Positions 11,941 to 27,051 are shown, numbered from the stretch's first letter. The stretch: 64,000 nt of DNA from Eopsaltria australis (GCA_034509425.1 JAVTVJ010011652.1:5013501-5077500), one strand, 5' to 3'. A program made the numbers and translations. Notes: generated by a model from the sequence alone, not told the origin.

Positions 11941-14900
11941 CAGATCAAATACTCTTTAGAATCAGAGGCTTCAGACAGGCATCAAATTGAAAAACAACAG
12001 TTCTTTAACCTTCTACTCAAGGCACCTGGATTGCAAGAGATTTCACCATAGATTTTCTTGTGGAGGAACAAACAAACAAACATTTGTGGAAGCATGTTTT
12101 GTGCTTCATCAGGCTGAGCACTGTTAGATGATTACGTTTGCATTTCAAGGAGTAATGCATGCCTGAGTGGGTCATTACAAGCGATTCACGCAGGAGCATA
12201 GGGAGGATATTTTAAAGAGGGAGGGCTGTCTGTGCTGCTTGTGAAGAAAAAGGGAAGGGTTAGATGAGAAGGTACTGCTGGGTCTCTCCTGTAGCTTTTG
12301 GATTGCGTTGAGGATTTTTCAGTTTGATGAGAGGTAGCCCACACCTGACTGGGATCACCAGACACAGAATCCTGCAGTGAGAAGCTACATGGGTTGCCTC
12401 CAGAGCAGCTCTGAGGTGTTTGCAGCTGCAGGAACTCTTGGAGAATCCTCTGAAGCCAGAGAGTTTCCCAAGTAGTGATCTGTTCCCACACTGCTTTTAC
12501 CTACTGGAAAGAAACAAGCCCAGGTGTCTGTCCAGAGAGCAGCAGGAACATCACTGCAGAACCGCTGGGAAGGGAGCAAGAATGGCTTGGAAAGCTGTTC
12601 CAACAGGACACTGGGGACAGAGTCAGCACATTAAAAACCACTGGTGGTTTTGGGAGGGAAATGGAAAAATAACTGCTTTTTTTTTTCCCCAAAAGCTGAC
12701 TACTTGCACCATGAAAAGATCTGATGCTTTCAGATGACATCCTCATCTTCTAAAAACGTGTTCCAATTGCTGATATGTGCTTGAACAATTTGTTCCGAAA
12801 AGCAGGAAGTCTCATGTGCAAGAGTAAATTGCAATCATGGTCCTTGCAAATTAACAGTGACTCAGAATTCATCAGGTGGCCCTCAGTGATAGGTACCAAT
12901 TCCATCCAGTCCTGGAGACAGGGCTGTGTCATTCTTTTCTTGTGCTGCTAATTTAGATTAATAGCTTTTATTGTTGGTTGTCAGCTTTGACTGATTGAAC
13001 AGTAAAGTTACATTTAATTTTCCCTCTTTCATTATGACATTTGATAAGGAAAAATACAAATGAATTCACATTTAATTGGAGCATAGAAATATTTTTTCCC
13101 TCTGGTTTCAAGAACAAGCACAAAGAGCTGTGTAAAAGCAACGTCTAGGCTGGTGATTGCATTAGTGTAAATTCTCTAAATGTTTGTTCTTCTGTCTGTG
13201 GTGAGTAGTTGAGACAGAAGTTGTTTTTCATTGCCAGTTAATCACTTTCTGGCATTCTGTAAATATCTACAAAAAGAACTGTCATATTCCTGCAAACAGA
13301 TTTATTTTTCTATTTAGTTCTCTCTCTGGATTAATTTCCCTATTCTGTATAATCTTAATCTCACTCTCTCTGACCTACCCACAGAGAAGGGAAGAAAGCC
13401 TGAAAAGAGGGCAGGTGTTAGAAGTCAGTGCATGTGCAAATTTAATTGGATACACAGAAAAATGTCAGTCCTGGAAGCTGATCAATCAATCAGTGCTAGC
13501 AAATACCCTCGTGGACTTTTACAAAAGATGAAAAATGGAAAGAACAGAAATGTCCTTACTGGGCTTTTTCTGAGCAGCCAAATGGTTTCATTCTTCTCTC
13601 CTGCATCTCAGAATATAATTTTGGCCAATGTTGCAATGCTGAAGGACACCAGTGGTGTGACTTTGAGCTGGCTCCTGGATGTCACGGGGAGCTGAGTTCA
13701 GTGGAAAAGCCAGTTAAACTGCTTGAAGTAGTGAAGGAGCTTCAAACCCTGAAACCACCATCCATAGCATTGGGCTGTAGGTAAAGCAGAATAAATTAAT
13801 TGAAGTGTCTGTTCTGCAGAGAGAGTGGAGAAGATATTACCGGTCTGCAGGCTCTAGGGCTTGGGAAAACAGGAAAGCTAAGAGGACTAGAAAGGTGATA
13901 AAAAGAAGAAACTTGTGGGGTGCAATTAAAACCATGAAGTGACAGACTTTCTGATTTGGCAGTGATTTTTGACCAAGGACACTACTTATTTTGGTTTATT
14001 GCTGTGCTGCTCAGGAAAAACAGGGCCTGGTTATGTGTGTTTTAAAAATAGAAGTGTATACACTGAAGAGATTACCAGTCTCATATCACTGGTGATTTTA
14101 TTTTTCTCAAAGTGTAAATGAACCTCCAGGACACTAGATAATGGATCACAGTCTAAAACACAAGGGAAATAGATCTTCTAAGTTAAGTAGATTCTTTCAA
14201 AATAAAGCTATTTTTTCAAGATGTCAAATGCTTTCAAAAGGAGCCAATTCCCTGATCTTCCTGCACTGCTTAAGGCCAGGTTTTATATCTCTGCTGAACT
14301 AATCTAAGCAATCCTAAATCACATTTTTAAAAGTCTTTTCTATTTAAAGAAAAAGTATATTGTATATATCTCATTTTCAAAAAAAACCCACTGGACGTGG
14401 TGTCTGCAATAGTGCCTGACCAGATTTGCAGACACTGCTAATCACTGCCCACTCTACACTCCTTGAAAGCCCTCAAGTTAGCAGCCACTATACCTGTCTG
14501 AAATGCCAAGGGATCAGATTCTCTAATTTCATGGTAACCTATTTTCTGCTAAGTCTTTAGATTTGTTTCATTTTTCCCTGCAATAAGTTCAGTGCTGGTA
14601 AACATCACCGTAACAGATCAAAAGGCAAAATGCAGATGTCTTGTTGTGTCATGAGAGGTTCTGCTGTGCAGTGACTGTACAAACAGCTGTAAGGGCAGGC
14701 TTAAAGGTTGTTGGGTGTGGAAGCAAGAAGGGAAGTGATGAGCCTGTGAGTGCTGTCTGACAGGGCAGGTAACAGGATCATGGGGTGCTATACTCCTTCC
14801 TCTTCCATGGTCTGAAGAGCTATGGGTGATTTCAAAGAGTTAAAATTTCTTCCTTCCTTGCCCTAAAAGTGCAGAAAAATCCCTTAAAGGAAAAGCAACA

Positions 14901-16850
14901 TATTTGCATCTGCTTCAACCAGTGGGTGAGAAGTGTGCAGGACAGAGAGGGATATGTTCAGGAGGACTTAATAGTCCTAACTACTTTCTCCACTGCATTT
15001 TTAAAATGTCTTTAGAGGAGAGATTCTTAGTTGCTCTGGGATGTTTTTCTCTGCAATCAGGTCATTTTTGTCCCTGGTCAATGAGTTTTGTTGCTACTGG
15101 AATGTAAGCCATCAAACCTGTCTGGTCTCTTTTTTTCCATAAAAAGTGAGCCTGTGGTTTTCAAAGTGCAAACCATCAGCCTTAAATCAGTACTTTGCTA
15201 AAAAGCCACTGGCAAGAGCATTCTGGAAAGTTTAGGGGTGAAAATGGCACTTACCTGTAAAGCTATTTTGTGAACTCAGGTTGATATAAGGCAAATAATT
15301 CAGGAAAGGATTAGGCACTTACATGAATATGAATAACATCAGCAATTGCACAGGGAAAGAGAAAATTTACAGGGGTTATCAATCCTTACACTTCAGAGCA
15401 TGGGACCATTTCTGGGAAGAAATATTTTTCTGCCTATATAGCCCTTAATCCTCAGAGGCCTCAATGCTTGACACCAGCCTTTAAAGCATCTCTGAGTGAC
15501 TTGGAATGAGGGTCACAACAAAACTCAAGGTGTATGAGTTTCTTTAGGAGGTTAGAAAGGCAGAAGGGCTGGCAAATCCCTTAGATCTCCACAAGTCCTG
15601 AAGTAGGGGCTTAACAATTCAGATGTTTTTCTAGGAAACTGAAATGTGAATTTCTGTTTCCAGCTGGAGGGCAATAATTCAAGTATGTTGAGGGTCACTG
15701 ACAGGTTTCCCTCAGAGTTAAATATGGGAGACCTTCCCACGTCCCACCTTTGGCCTGGTGAGAATTTTACTGAGTCACAACTAAACCATGAAGCATTGTG
15801 AAGAAAGATCTCCTTTGATCCCACAGTACACACTGCCACCTGAATTATGAGTTCCATATCCAGATGTGGAGAGCTCATGCTGTCCTCACTTTCCCCCTCA
15901 AATTTACTCTCCCTGGGGACACAAAGAGTCACTAACAGTTTGCACAGCAGCAGTGTTAAGTTGGTACAGCAAAATTTATGGAAAGATCAAGAGAAGTAAG
16001 TTTGTGCTGTAATGACACTCTAAACAGTCACTTTCTGTTGCCTTTCTCAGAAGGCAAAGAAGAGAGATTTATCATGAGTGTAACTTTGCCAAACTATGTA
16101 CAACTGCACAGGGGGGGTTGTCCCTTGTGATGCTGTCTCGACTGAGGGGAGAGGGTCTTATCTTAAATTGTTTAAAGTACTTGTTCCCCAGCCCAGATGA
16201 TAAAATGCAGCTTAAGGCTCTGGATGTCCTCCAGGGTTTCCAGGAGGAGTATTTCATTGCCAAAAATACAACACGACCTCATGCTTGCCAGCCCTCATTT
16301 GCCTTGACGTCTCGAATGCAATATCCTGGATTTCATCAGGAGATACCGATCCGATACAGGGAGACAGTGAAGCCAAGGGAATTATTTTGAATTCAAACCC
16401 TCTTAAGCACAGCATCATGTCATGGTGAAACCACCAGCTGAAATGAAGACTGACAGTTTAATTTCTTGAAGTACTGGAAAAGAAAAGACATCTGCCATGA
16501 TGGCTACTGGCTTCCACAAGCTGATGGTAATAGACTTTGAGGTTCTTTACAGCTGAAGAAATTAATCCTTTTTTTTCCCCTAATATACCTGTCATTTTCT
16601 ATATGAGTAAGTACTTTTTTTAGAATCTATAGCACGGCTATTTTGTTTCCCTATCCCTTCTCTCTCTGTAATCTCTGCATGGATTTTGCAAATTTACCAG
16701 TGTAAAATACCTTGTGATGAGACAGAAATGAGTTTGGCCAACAGCAAAAACAAAGATTTGAAAAGATTTGCTCAAAAATGTGTTTTCTTTTGTTTTAAAT
16801 AATCTTGTCTTAGTTGAAAATGAACAGGAGACTTCTATATAATAAAATAT

Positions 16851-16876
16851 TACTACTACTACTACTACTACTACTA
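16851..16876 (+). repeat. (TAC)n trinucleotide microsatellite
   Basis: About nine tandem TAC units (equivalently CTA or ACT), uninterrupted, sit between AT-rich flanks. Likely length-polymorphic. Confidence 0.9.
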
Positions 16877-17004
16877 TTAGTAAAACCCAACCAGTCGTAG
16901 TCCTTCTCCACATGGCATGGCATTTAGAAAATGGCTGTCTTCTTCCTTGGCTCAATGAAAACTTTGAATATCTTAAACCTACAACAGAAAATTACTTCAA
17001 AGGC

Positions 17005-17021
17005 AAAAAAAAAAAAAAAAA
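17005..17021 (+). repeat. Poly-A run (17 nt)
   Basis: Uninterrupted A run with no recognisable retroelement 5' of it. Confidence 0.85.
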
Positions 17022-18486
17022 GATGGAATAGGAAAATTAGCTGTGAATTTCACAAGCAGCAGAGCCAGAGCAGTCAGGTTATGTGTGCACTTGTAGCTGT
17101 TGCCTCTCCCAGCAGAAGAGCAGCAGCTCCCTTTCCTCACCCCAGCCCTCTGTGTGCCCGTGGCTTCCTTGGATCCCTGCCCATGCTGGATTGCCAGTTC
17201 TCCTTCCCAACCAGGGTGTGCAGCAGCTGAGGGCTCCCTGCCCCTCACTGGATGGATGCAACCCTTCACAGCTCACTCCTTTATCCTGGCAGTTCAGTGA
17301 AACTTGAGCGACATCACCGTTCCTGGGACTTATCTCCCTTTCAAATGCGTTTGAAATTGGCAAGTGTGTTCAAAAGTAATTAAGGGAGGAATGACAGACA
17401 GTTTGACAAAGTATCCTATTTCCTTAGGAAATCAGGCTAAATAAAGGGGATTGTCATGTAAAAATCATAAATTTTTCCCCAAACAAAAACTTCTTTTGTT
17501 CCCTTGGGCATCAAAGATTAGCAAAACGTGGAGGAATTTTAAACTCTAATTTAAACTTCAGAGCTTGCACTAGGAGTCTACTATTGAATTGTCAATTATC
17601 TTGGTCTTTTTAATTAACTCTGCTTTTAGGCTCTGGTACAATATTTATTTATTCTGTTTTTAAAGCAAAAAAATGGAACATCAGACTTAATGGAAATAAA
17701 ACTGGCTTTCCATGGAGGGAAAAAAACCCATAAACATAATTTCATCCAACATTTGAAGTTATTTTTTTAAGGTTTTCCATTAGTGTGGTCTAGCAAATGA
17801 CGAGAAAGTGATTATTTTCTAATATATGCTCTAGGCTTGTTCTTTCCTGATCAATGCTTTATTTGTAGGCTTTTCTACAGGGCCCATTTATGCAGTGTTT
17901 TTACTCTGGCTTGGTGGAGAACTGAGGGTGCTGTGAGGCAGCCCATGGCGTGTGTTTGTGTAATTCCTCAGACAGATGTAGTGTTTGAAAGTAAAGTCAC
18001 AACTGACCTCAAACAAAGCAAAGAAAAAAAGACTTTGCTGCCTAAAGCTGTGGCCACAGGACAGAAGACCTCAGGATCATGAAGTGTAACAAACATTGAT
18101 GAATTCTCACACATCCTGCCCAAGTAAATGCAGAAATTGGAGGCTGCTATTTGGTCATGAAGATCAATTGAGCGCAAGAGAGATGGGATAAAGGAGCTCT
18201 CTCCTTTGGCTTGAGCCTCAGTTTTCAGGATCATCTTTCCCACAGCACTTTTGTAAGTCAGTGTGTGTTGGCACTTGGCTTCCATGCTGGGAATTGGCTG
18301 GAGAGTTCCACGTGCACAGGCTGAGCTGAGAGGCAGAGCAGCTGCATATTGAGGCTATAACCTCTCATGTTCTTTATGGTTTCAGAGATGAGAATTTTCA
18401 TGCAGGCTGTTTACTGCAGAATGCTTAAGCAGAGGCAGAGTGAGAGCAGCACTGCCTGGAATGTGCACAGATAAAATTGGACTTTT

Positions 18487-18530
18487 GGAACATATGTTGC
18501 TGAGGAACATATGTTACTTGGAATGTATGT
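18487..18530 (+). repeat. Degenerate 17-bp tandem repeat, about 2.5 copies
   Basis: GGAACATATGTT occurs at 18487-18498 and again at 18504-18515 (period 17). A weaker copy, GGAATGTATGT, begins at 18520. Each good copy contains the self-complementary CATATG. Confidence 0.75.
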
Positions 18531-19709
18531 ACCTGAGATTTCCTTCCCCATGTGCCAAAACAGGTGAAGGTTTGCCTGGAGCACTGGAGAAACAGGATCT
18601 CTCTCAGGAATTCCTTATGATCTTTCTGACACACTAAGATGGAATTTCCTAAAAACTAGTGGTGATATGAGTTCTTTTCAGAATCAGAGCCAACAAAACC
18701 TACCTCTATTTTTTTTTTTTTTGGTGTGGCACAGGACCTTTGAGATGTTTTATTTAACAATTCAGTGAAACTGGATGCCCAAGGTTTATTTATTTTTTTC
18801 TCTCTCTCTCTGCATGAGCTTCAAAACTTTCTACCACTTCTTCATTTTAAGATTATTTTTGAATATTGTTCTTTTTGAAGTTCCTAGGGATGAAAAAATA
18901 GCAAACAATAGCTTGAACTATTTTAATAATGTCTGACTGATGACTAGACACATAGATCTTTTTGTAGCTCTTTAATAGAATTTTTTTTTAATTAGACCAT
19001 GTCTTCGAACAAGATCCCAAATTACAATTTTAATCTTTACCAAGAGACAATTTCCTCTCCCTGCACTGTGCCTTTCTGTTACCAGCAATAAAGAAATAAA
19101 TAGCAGCAACCTGATTTTTTATTATGCTGCAGTGGTACTCTGAAATCAGAACATCCTAGAATCATGAAGATAACTGAGTTAATCAATGGACATTTGCAGA
19201 GGGCAGTCAGGTTCCAGCACTTTCTTCTGTGTTTCTTTCCTTCCATATGGAAATATACCTACAATCAAGCTGACTCCACCATGGTTTTGTGAGGAAACAG
19301 GTAAGTCAAACCCATGCCTGCAGGATAGAAAATATGATGTGCCTGCTGGGACTCCTGTTACAAAGAAGGAGGAAAGAGAAACTATTATCTTTTTCCTTCA
19401 TAATGAATCCTTATTGGATCAGAAGCAAAACTGAATTCAAGATCTTCAGCTACAGAATTAGAGGAATAATTGTTAAAGTGCAAACAGTACATTCACACAT
19501 ATGTCTTATATAGAATAATGTTTGGGAAGGTGGAATGTCATATATTCAAAAATACCCATTTTCACAGCTCCTGAGTGCTGTAATCAGAAAAAAAGAGAGA
19601 AAATGTTGAAAAATCAAGGAAGCAGGGGAGCCAATGACATATACTTTATTTATCAACATGCACAGTGTGTGTGTACTCCCATCTATACATATCATATACG
19701 TGTGGGGTT

Positions 19710-19747
19710 TATATGTGTGTATATATATCCATATATATATACACACA
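19710..19747 (+). repeat. Alternating purine-pyrimidine patch (TA/TG/CA)n
   Basis: Mixed TATG, TGTG, TATA and CACA dinucleotides run over about 38 bases. Low complexity. Confidence 0.8.
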
Positions 19748-22113
19748 ATGCTCAAAAAAGCAATGTAGATGTTCTGCTATGGAAATGTAGGATGCTGGGT
19801 GTGATTTATAACTTCAGATGAACCAAAAGGATTCTCCTGTTCATTTTGACTCATATGTCTGTATAAATGGGCTCCTACTGGATTGCATCAAAGTGTGTGT
19901 CCTTATGAGCTGGTGAAAAATTGTGACCTCTGTGGAAATGCTAATGGCACACATGTGATGAACAGCACTCAAGATAAAATCAGGACAGTGAGAACCTTAA
20001 AAAGCCAGGGTGGAATAGGGTGGGGAAGAGGAAAGAATAGATCTGCAGTTTGTTTCAGAGTTGAAATATTTCTGAGAGGTCAAACAGGGAGAAAGGGTAG
20101 GGTCACCAAAGTGAATCTTGAAAGGATCTTCATGACTGTCCTTTTCATTGCATCCATGGATGCTGCTTCAGTTTATGTCTGAAATCTTCACCCACTCTGA
20201 ACTCAGTGGTAAAACAAAGTTAATTGTTCAAGCCTCCTTGTAGAACAGTAAAAAGGCTGAGAGTGTTTCTGTCCTCAGAAAGTGAAGAGTAGAAAAGTCT
20301 GAAAGTAAGAATTGCTTGCAGTCAGTGGAGTAGGATGTTGAGCTGCAATAATTGCAAGAGCTTTCACGGGAACAGCTGGGTGTTAAGTATTTGTCTGTGC
20401 TGCTTTCACAGACTCTTTTGACCATTTTTGGAGCTAAATGCCTCCATATTGGGTTCAAGTGCTTTGGTAGCCATTTGGGACTGGATCCAGCCACGCTGCT
20501 TCAGGGTCACCAAACTCATCTTTTAGATAGAAAGAACATCTATTACAGTGATTTTCAACATTTTTCTTGAGAAAACTATTTTCTTGTCCATACTCAGAAT
20601 TGCTGAACTTCCAAGTCTCCACATGTTCTTCCCATCAAGCTGGGAGCAATATGAGATTGCTGCAGCTGTTTCTGGCCCCTGTCAATGAACCAAAGACTAA
20701 GCAAACTTCATCTTCCTTACAGCTGCTTTTACTGTCTCCATTTTCAGATAAATAGCAGTGATGGAAAGGACTGCAGTGGCAGGAGAAGGATGGTTTTGAG
20801 AAGCAGTCTGCTAAGGGTTTAAATATTTGCCTGCTCCATGTCCCAGGACATGATCTGTTCACTTTTTCTCCGTCCTTACTCAGATTTGCAATGTTCTTGT
20901 AGCAGGTGAAGTGCTGCTTTGTGGGCTGCCAGTCCCTGAAATGGCTAAATCAAAGTGCTCTGGTGCATTGAATTCTGGCATTATTATTCAGTAAATTGTG
21001 TCTCTTCCCCTCATGTGCTCCCTCTTGATACTTCTTGTTATTTACCAGCCACTGCCTCTGACTGCAGACGAACACAGCCCCGAAATGCAAGCAGAGAGAA
21101 GCACTCTGAGGGACAGAGGCAGCTCCCGAGGCGTCCCTCACCCAGCACCTCTCCAGACACATTAACAATGCTGCACCCAGAGCTGTTTATCAAGTGCCAC
21201 AAGCAGCTCCTCAAGTGCTGTTGGATGTACTTCTAACTCTCTTAGAAGAAGGAGCCAAATCCCAGCAGCTGTAGGAGGTGGGCTGGGAGAGCAAAGGCAG
21301 CACAGGCTAGAGATTAAACCCAGTAGCTCTATACCCAGCCAAAATCCCCTCAGCTTCCCAGTGAATAATCCTCTGGTCTGCAACATTAATTCACTGGTTT
21401 GGAGATATTTCTCCAACCAACAAGGTTCATTCAATCTCCTTATGTGTTTCTCCAAAGCTTGGATCTGATTTGGGGTTGGGGCATTGCTAGTGTCCTATAA
21501 CAAATCCATGGTATTTATAGAATGATTTCATTTCTACTGGGTCAACCTGTGCTATGCCCTGAGAGGTCCCCTTACCTGGCAGAAAAATACTTAATCTTTT
21601 AATATTTTCCAGTAAGGAAGGACCTACTCTGAACCCAAAGCTGGTCAGTCAGTTCAGGCTGTTTTACTCGATTTCTTTTGATGGTTAACTCAGCTCTGCA
21701 ATGTCTTTTCACTCTGTAACCCAAAGGATGATTAGCTTAAGAGCTGTGGCTGTATTACCCTTTCAGAGCAAGCTATGATCCTTGTAAAAGCTTTTCAATC
21801 ATGCTCCAAAGTCCTCTAGGACAGATAACGGGTGTTTATTAAACACTTTTCTGAGAATTACTTGATTTTTACACATTTGTGACTAAGAATACACTTTGAT
21901 GAGCCTGATATTGGAATTACTGGGGAAAGGCCTGTGCTCAGTGACTGCATTCAGTGATTATCTGACAACACAGCTCTTTGAGAGCCATTAATCCTCTGTC
22001 AATTTCTTTGACATTGCAACCTTCTGGCTGCCTTCCCTTTTTGCCTGGTCAGTGATCATCCACCTAGCTGAGGTGGACACAATTGGAAAACCCTTCCCCA
22101 CTTCCCCAGATAC

Positions 22114-22139
22114 AAAAAAAAAAAAAAAAAAAAAAAAAA
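22114..22139 (+). repeat. Poly-A run (26 nt)
   Basis: Long uninterrupted A run followed by GGGAGGAGGGG. A retrotransposition tail is possible, but the upstream sequence matches no element I recognise. Confidence 0.9.
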
Positions 22140-25100
22140 GGGAGGAGGGGAGAAGAATGCAGACAAAAATGGACAAATATATTACCTGAACTCAGGATTA
22201 CAAAATCATTGCCTTACTTTCCATCTTGGGATGCTGAACACCAAGTGGACACATACTGGCATGTCCATGGGAAGGGCTGTGGGTTCAGTGTCTGTATGGT
22301 CCATCCCTGAGCTCAGAGAAAAGCCTGTGCAGAAACTCCCACTGATTTACTAAGCTAAGAATCATGCCTCTGCTGGGATAGCTGTATTACAGCAATTTGC
22401 CTGTTGGGGAATGTGGAGCCAGGACAATTTGGCCAATTTTAAAAATAAAAAGCCTGTTTGTTGTTTTGCAATTGCTTCTCGCAAACATGGACTAGTTGAT
22501 GGGATTAGTGGGATGATTTTGGCAAGGTAGCTTGTTTCTTCAGGTTCTCCCACCCCTCATCTGTCCATTTTAGCAAGTTTTGCTAAATTGGCAGCATCTG
22601 AAAAATAATTTAAAATGGAGGGAAATCACGTATTTAGAGGCAGTGAAGCAGAAAGCTGAAATGCAATGGCTTTTACTATTTTGTCGAATTTAATATCTAC
22701 TATCAAGAGTAAAAACCGCAAAAAATGACTGCAACAAGAAAGGGAAGAAAGATAAATAGAAAAAGCTTTCCTCATCTTAAATGTACCTGTGCCAGTCTTC
22801 CAACCTGCAAAACCAAAGGTTAAGCTGTGACTTGGGAATAGAAAAACAGGCCCCTGAAAGAGAAATTATTTGAAAAAATTTTGCTAAGGCACTGATTTGG
22901 AAAGATACAGGGATATGGGAGATGCTGCTTTAAGGCATATGGGCAATTTCCTGGTGAGAGAGAGTCTCCAGGTGCGTTAAGGCTGAGTGGTCTATTACCT
23001 CCCTTTGCCTCTCCAGTGTCTCCTGGAATAAAAGCAGGGCGGTTTTGCTCACAAGCTTCATGTTGTTTAACTGGTGTACAGCCCTAAAGGGGATTGCTAT
23101 GCCCAGAGTCCCTGAGCTTTGTGAGGTCTGCAGCCCACCCTCCCCTCCTGGAGCTGCAGCAGGCTGTGTTTGACACAGGTACTGCTCTGGGGCAGAGAGA
23201 GTTGATGGAATGGGTGCTGAAATAAGTGATGGATCCCAAATCAAGTCCTGTAGCCAAAGCCAGTAATGCACAGTATGATTATGACCCTAATCCAAATGTG
23301 GCTTTGGGCTCATATTCAGAAGAACCAACTTGCAGATAAACAGGTGAGGGAGATCATTCAGCCTGATGGTGCAGGTTCACAAGGTGCCACCAGCTTGGGC
23401 ATCAGTGTAAAACTCCAGCCTGATTTCACTGCCTCGTTTCTCGCTCCATCCTGATACCTGGCATATATTCAATTTCTGCACAATAATAGACAGTTTCTTC
23501 ATCTGCTGCCCTTTCAGTGTGTGACGGCTATAAACCACTGGTTACAAAGCTTGAGCGTTTCAGAATCTACTGACATTTAAGGGAAAAGATTACCAAGCCC
23601 TTGAAAGGAACACACCACTGAAATACACAAAGAAGCAAGTGCAACTTCCTAGCTGTTAAAGCGATAAAGAAATTAATGGCACACCAGGTTCCAAAATCCC
23701 ACTGCTGTTTGGAGATATCACCTTTTTCCTCCTTTTTCTTTTTTTTGTAAACTCCTTCCTCCCTCCACAATGTATAAAGGTAGCTGCAGTTAAAGGGATG
23801 GCAAGGCACAGAAAAGATATTGCTTCCCCTGAGTTTTATGAAGCTGATATCAATCTTTTTTTTTTTCATAAACTTCAGGCCTGTTATTACCCTAAAAGCA
23901 TGTTCCACAGCATTTAATGTGACACTGATAAGAATACAAATAAGGGGAGGTGAGGGAGATGGAGGACAGAGAGAGAAGAATCAAATGATGTTAAATGCAA
24001 GGACCTGAACAGCACTTCCATACCCATTGCCATTGAAGAGAGCTTAAAGGGGCCAGGAAAGCGTAGAGCATCTGAATTGTGTTTGGGGGCTGTAAATCAA
24101 TTTGAGCTTCAACAATGAGGTAAGAAATATCATCTGAGGAAGGTGAGAAAAGAAATTTAGGTTATGGAGGCATGAAGGCTTGCATGTGAGCTAATGAGGC
24201 ATGCTTTAGCTAAGTGTTGTGTAGAAAGGTTATAAATGTCCTTGAAATCGGGATGATTTGGAGTGAAAAACAAATGTGGATTTTCTAAACTTTCACCTGG
24301 AAGTGTATGAAATGCTGGTTAACTTTATGTCATATTTAGCCAGTGTTTGGCTAAGCTCTAGTAGATGTGGATAACTTTTTGTAGAGAAATGTTCTTGCTC
24401 CTGAGTAGGGAGAGAAGGTTGGACCACTCATTCTGTCCCTTATCTGATACACGAATAGTCAGAAACTGGCATGTCCAAGAGAAACCAAAGAGGTAATTCT
24501 TCATATTGGGTATAACTATGAAATTCCTTGCTTCAGAATGTTAGGGACCTGTAGAGTTAGCAGATTCAAGCACAGGCCGGACAAATTCATGACAATTCAG
24601 AATTACTGCACATACATGAATCGTGTTTGGTCTGGGCAGTTCTTGAGCTGCAAAGTGCTGGAGATTGGAGAGGGTTCTGAAGAAGAATTCCTGCATGACT
24701 GTCCAAAGCTCATCTTCCTTCCTTGGCATCTGCAGCGCCACAGGGTACCTAACAAGGTGAGCATTCATCCAGCTCATGAAGTCACTTCTTTCCCCAGGCT
24801 ACATCCCCAAACTTTATTGCTGTGAGGAAGTAGACAGGACAGTAGAGAAAGAAGAAAGTAACAAATACCATCTCTGAAATAAACCTGGAGGAGAAGTGGT
24901 GGAGTGTGAGCTGGACATGAACTTGAATGCAGTCAGAGCAATGACACCTTTCTGCTGACCACTTTTCTCCAGTGTGATGCACTACCAGCTCTTGAGACAG
25001 TAGTTGAGGAATCCAAGGAGCCAGATAACAGTCTTTTTGAGAATTCTGTGTTATCACTTTCAAGGAGCATCAGGATGAAGCTGAAATGGTGATAAATTAC

Positions 25101-27051
25101 CTGATACTGTCATAGGAAGCAACACTGCAGGCGTTCTCTTGACAGCTTTCTCAGACTCTCTAAATTCTCCATAAATATATTAATATTTTGAACATCTTCT
25201 ACCATATGTGATATATATTGTCAGTTCATAATTTCAGTTCAGGTGCTCCGTGCCTAATTTGCATACATGAGCAAATGAGGGAAATTTACCTCATTTTCAA
25301 GTTATTATTTCAATTGAGGATTCAGAGTGTGCACATGAAGACTGTATGTAATTTTTCAAAAGCATGAAACTTTTCCTATAACTCAACATGCATTTTGATA
25401 AGAAAAAAAACTATTTTAACATCTCAATGTTTGTCAGAATCACTATAATACTGTTAAGAAATAATAAAATAGTGAGACAGATTGCAGCAGTCAGAGTATC
25501 TGTGTTTTGAGTTTTGATGAGATGTAAAATCGGTTAAAGTTATTTCAAATTTTTGCAAAAGAAGTCTGCCTTGAAATGTCAGTATTTCATGAGAGTTTTC
25601 AATGGCTCTTCAAGTGACACAAAGTGCTCTCACGTCAATGTTAAAACCCCTAATCTATGCAGCTGTTCCTACATAAGAAATTCACTTTGCAAAGGTAATC
25701 CGTAGCTGAGGACCAAAACAGTTCTTCAGGGCTCACAGAAAGAGAAACAAGATTCAAGAGAGTTTTGCAAATCTGCAAAGCAACACCTTTCTCAGGTGTT
25801 TTACTGTCTAAATGCTCAGTGGAGGAAGAGGGGGTGACCGTTGACAAGTTTTGAAAGCAACCAACATTAACAATGTAATCTGCAGGCTTAATCCTGCAAT
25901 TTTTTGGTGTGAAGTTTTGTTCCAGCCATGTAATTTATACTGATTTACTGCTGGATGGCTTTCAACTCCTCTGTGTACAGGCTAAATGCTCTTAACACTT
26001 GGATAACTTGGACTGTAACTTTTTATAGGAAGGGACTGTGGTCTTTGTTCAGTGTTCTCTTTGGGGCTCCTTAAGGATTTCAGGAAGCACAATAATAAAT
26101 TTGAAAAAATGGTACTTCACGATGTTCAGGCACACTGTTTGTTTTATGGGGACCCATTACTGAGAAGTGGAAGAGTTGGTGTACCTGGTGCCAAAGTTCT
26201 ACGTGGGCAGCAAATGAGTTCCTTACAGATGTGTGATTATTTGTGGCTTTGGCATATCACACACAAAAGAAAAATCTTTCTATGAATCTATACATTCATA
26301 TTTAATCCTGTTCTTACAGTGTCAGGTTTTTGACAGCAAAAACAATCAATTACCAAATAAAAAGAACCACCTCAACACTATCAAATTATTCCCCAAACAC
26401 CTCAGGTTTTTGGTTTATTTTTCCAGAAAAAGCATCCCAATAATGGAAAACCACCAAAGAATTCCTTCTTTTTTCTTCTTCAAGGTCAGGAAGAAACCAT
26501 CCTGAAATCCTCTATGAAAACATGGGTTTTATCCATTTCAAGTAAGGCAGGAAGTGTCCTGGTTGTATAAAGAAAAGCTGTAATGCTGGTGCCACCAGGT
26601 CACTGCCTCTCTTTCTATAACGGCCCCATGGGACCTTTGTGCCATAAAAACCCCCAACCTTTGTCACAAGTCTTTTTCCCCAGGCTGTTTGTGAATATTT
26701 TCAGTACTTTATGAACAGAGGGAGTCTGTGCTCTGCTTCTCTCTCCTGTTGGGGATGATGTTTCTGTTTGCCTGATAAATTTCCCCCTTTCCTCATCCTG
26801 TCTTTGTCCCCTTGCCTCATGAGGAGGAGCAGATCTGTTTTCCTTAGAGGTGATGATGGACTGCAAGCAGTACAGGAGGAGACAGACCAGGTCATGATGT
26901 GTTACACCTCCACTCATAAGAACAGAGGTTGATGATGCCTTCAGAGCTAATAAAAAAACCTTACTTGTAGGATGATACTGCTAGCACCCAACAACAGCAA
27001 TTTTCACCCAACTAAAATTTTATGTTTTAAAAAGGTTCACAGGAAACTGTG

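Larger units (their letters stand above)
7782..16850. other. Intergenic DNA upstream of the SorCS gene
   Basis: No supported exon or RNA gene. Contents noted: a T/G-rich low-complexity tract at 11809-11940, a 24-base short-period repeat of 'gataattgaa' at 9367 and 9391, and an octamer/homeodomain motif cluster near 10388-10420. The remaining open frames are chance-length and mutually overlapping. Confidence 0.5.
16877..27051. other. Intergenic DNA with scattered simple repeats
   Basis: No gene supported. It holds poly-A runs (17005-17021, 22114-22139), a degenerate 17-bp tandem (18487-18530) and an AT/GT dinucleotide patch (19710-19747). The overlapping open frames at 17079-17363 reflect a locally higher GC content and have no domain resemblance. 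Confidence 0.5.

Noticed and set aside
11805..12051. Phe/Leu-rich open frames that look like membrane proteins
   Set aside because: They are translations of a T/G low-complexity tract.
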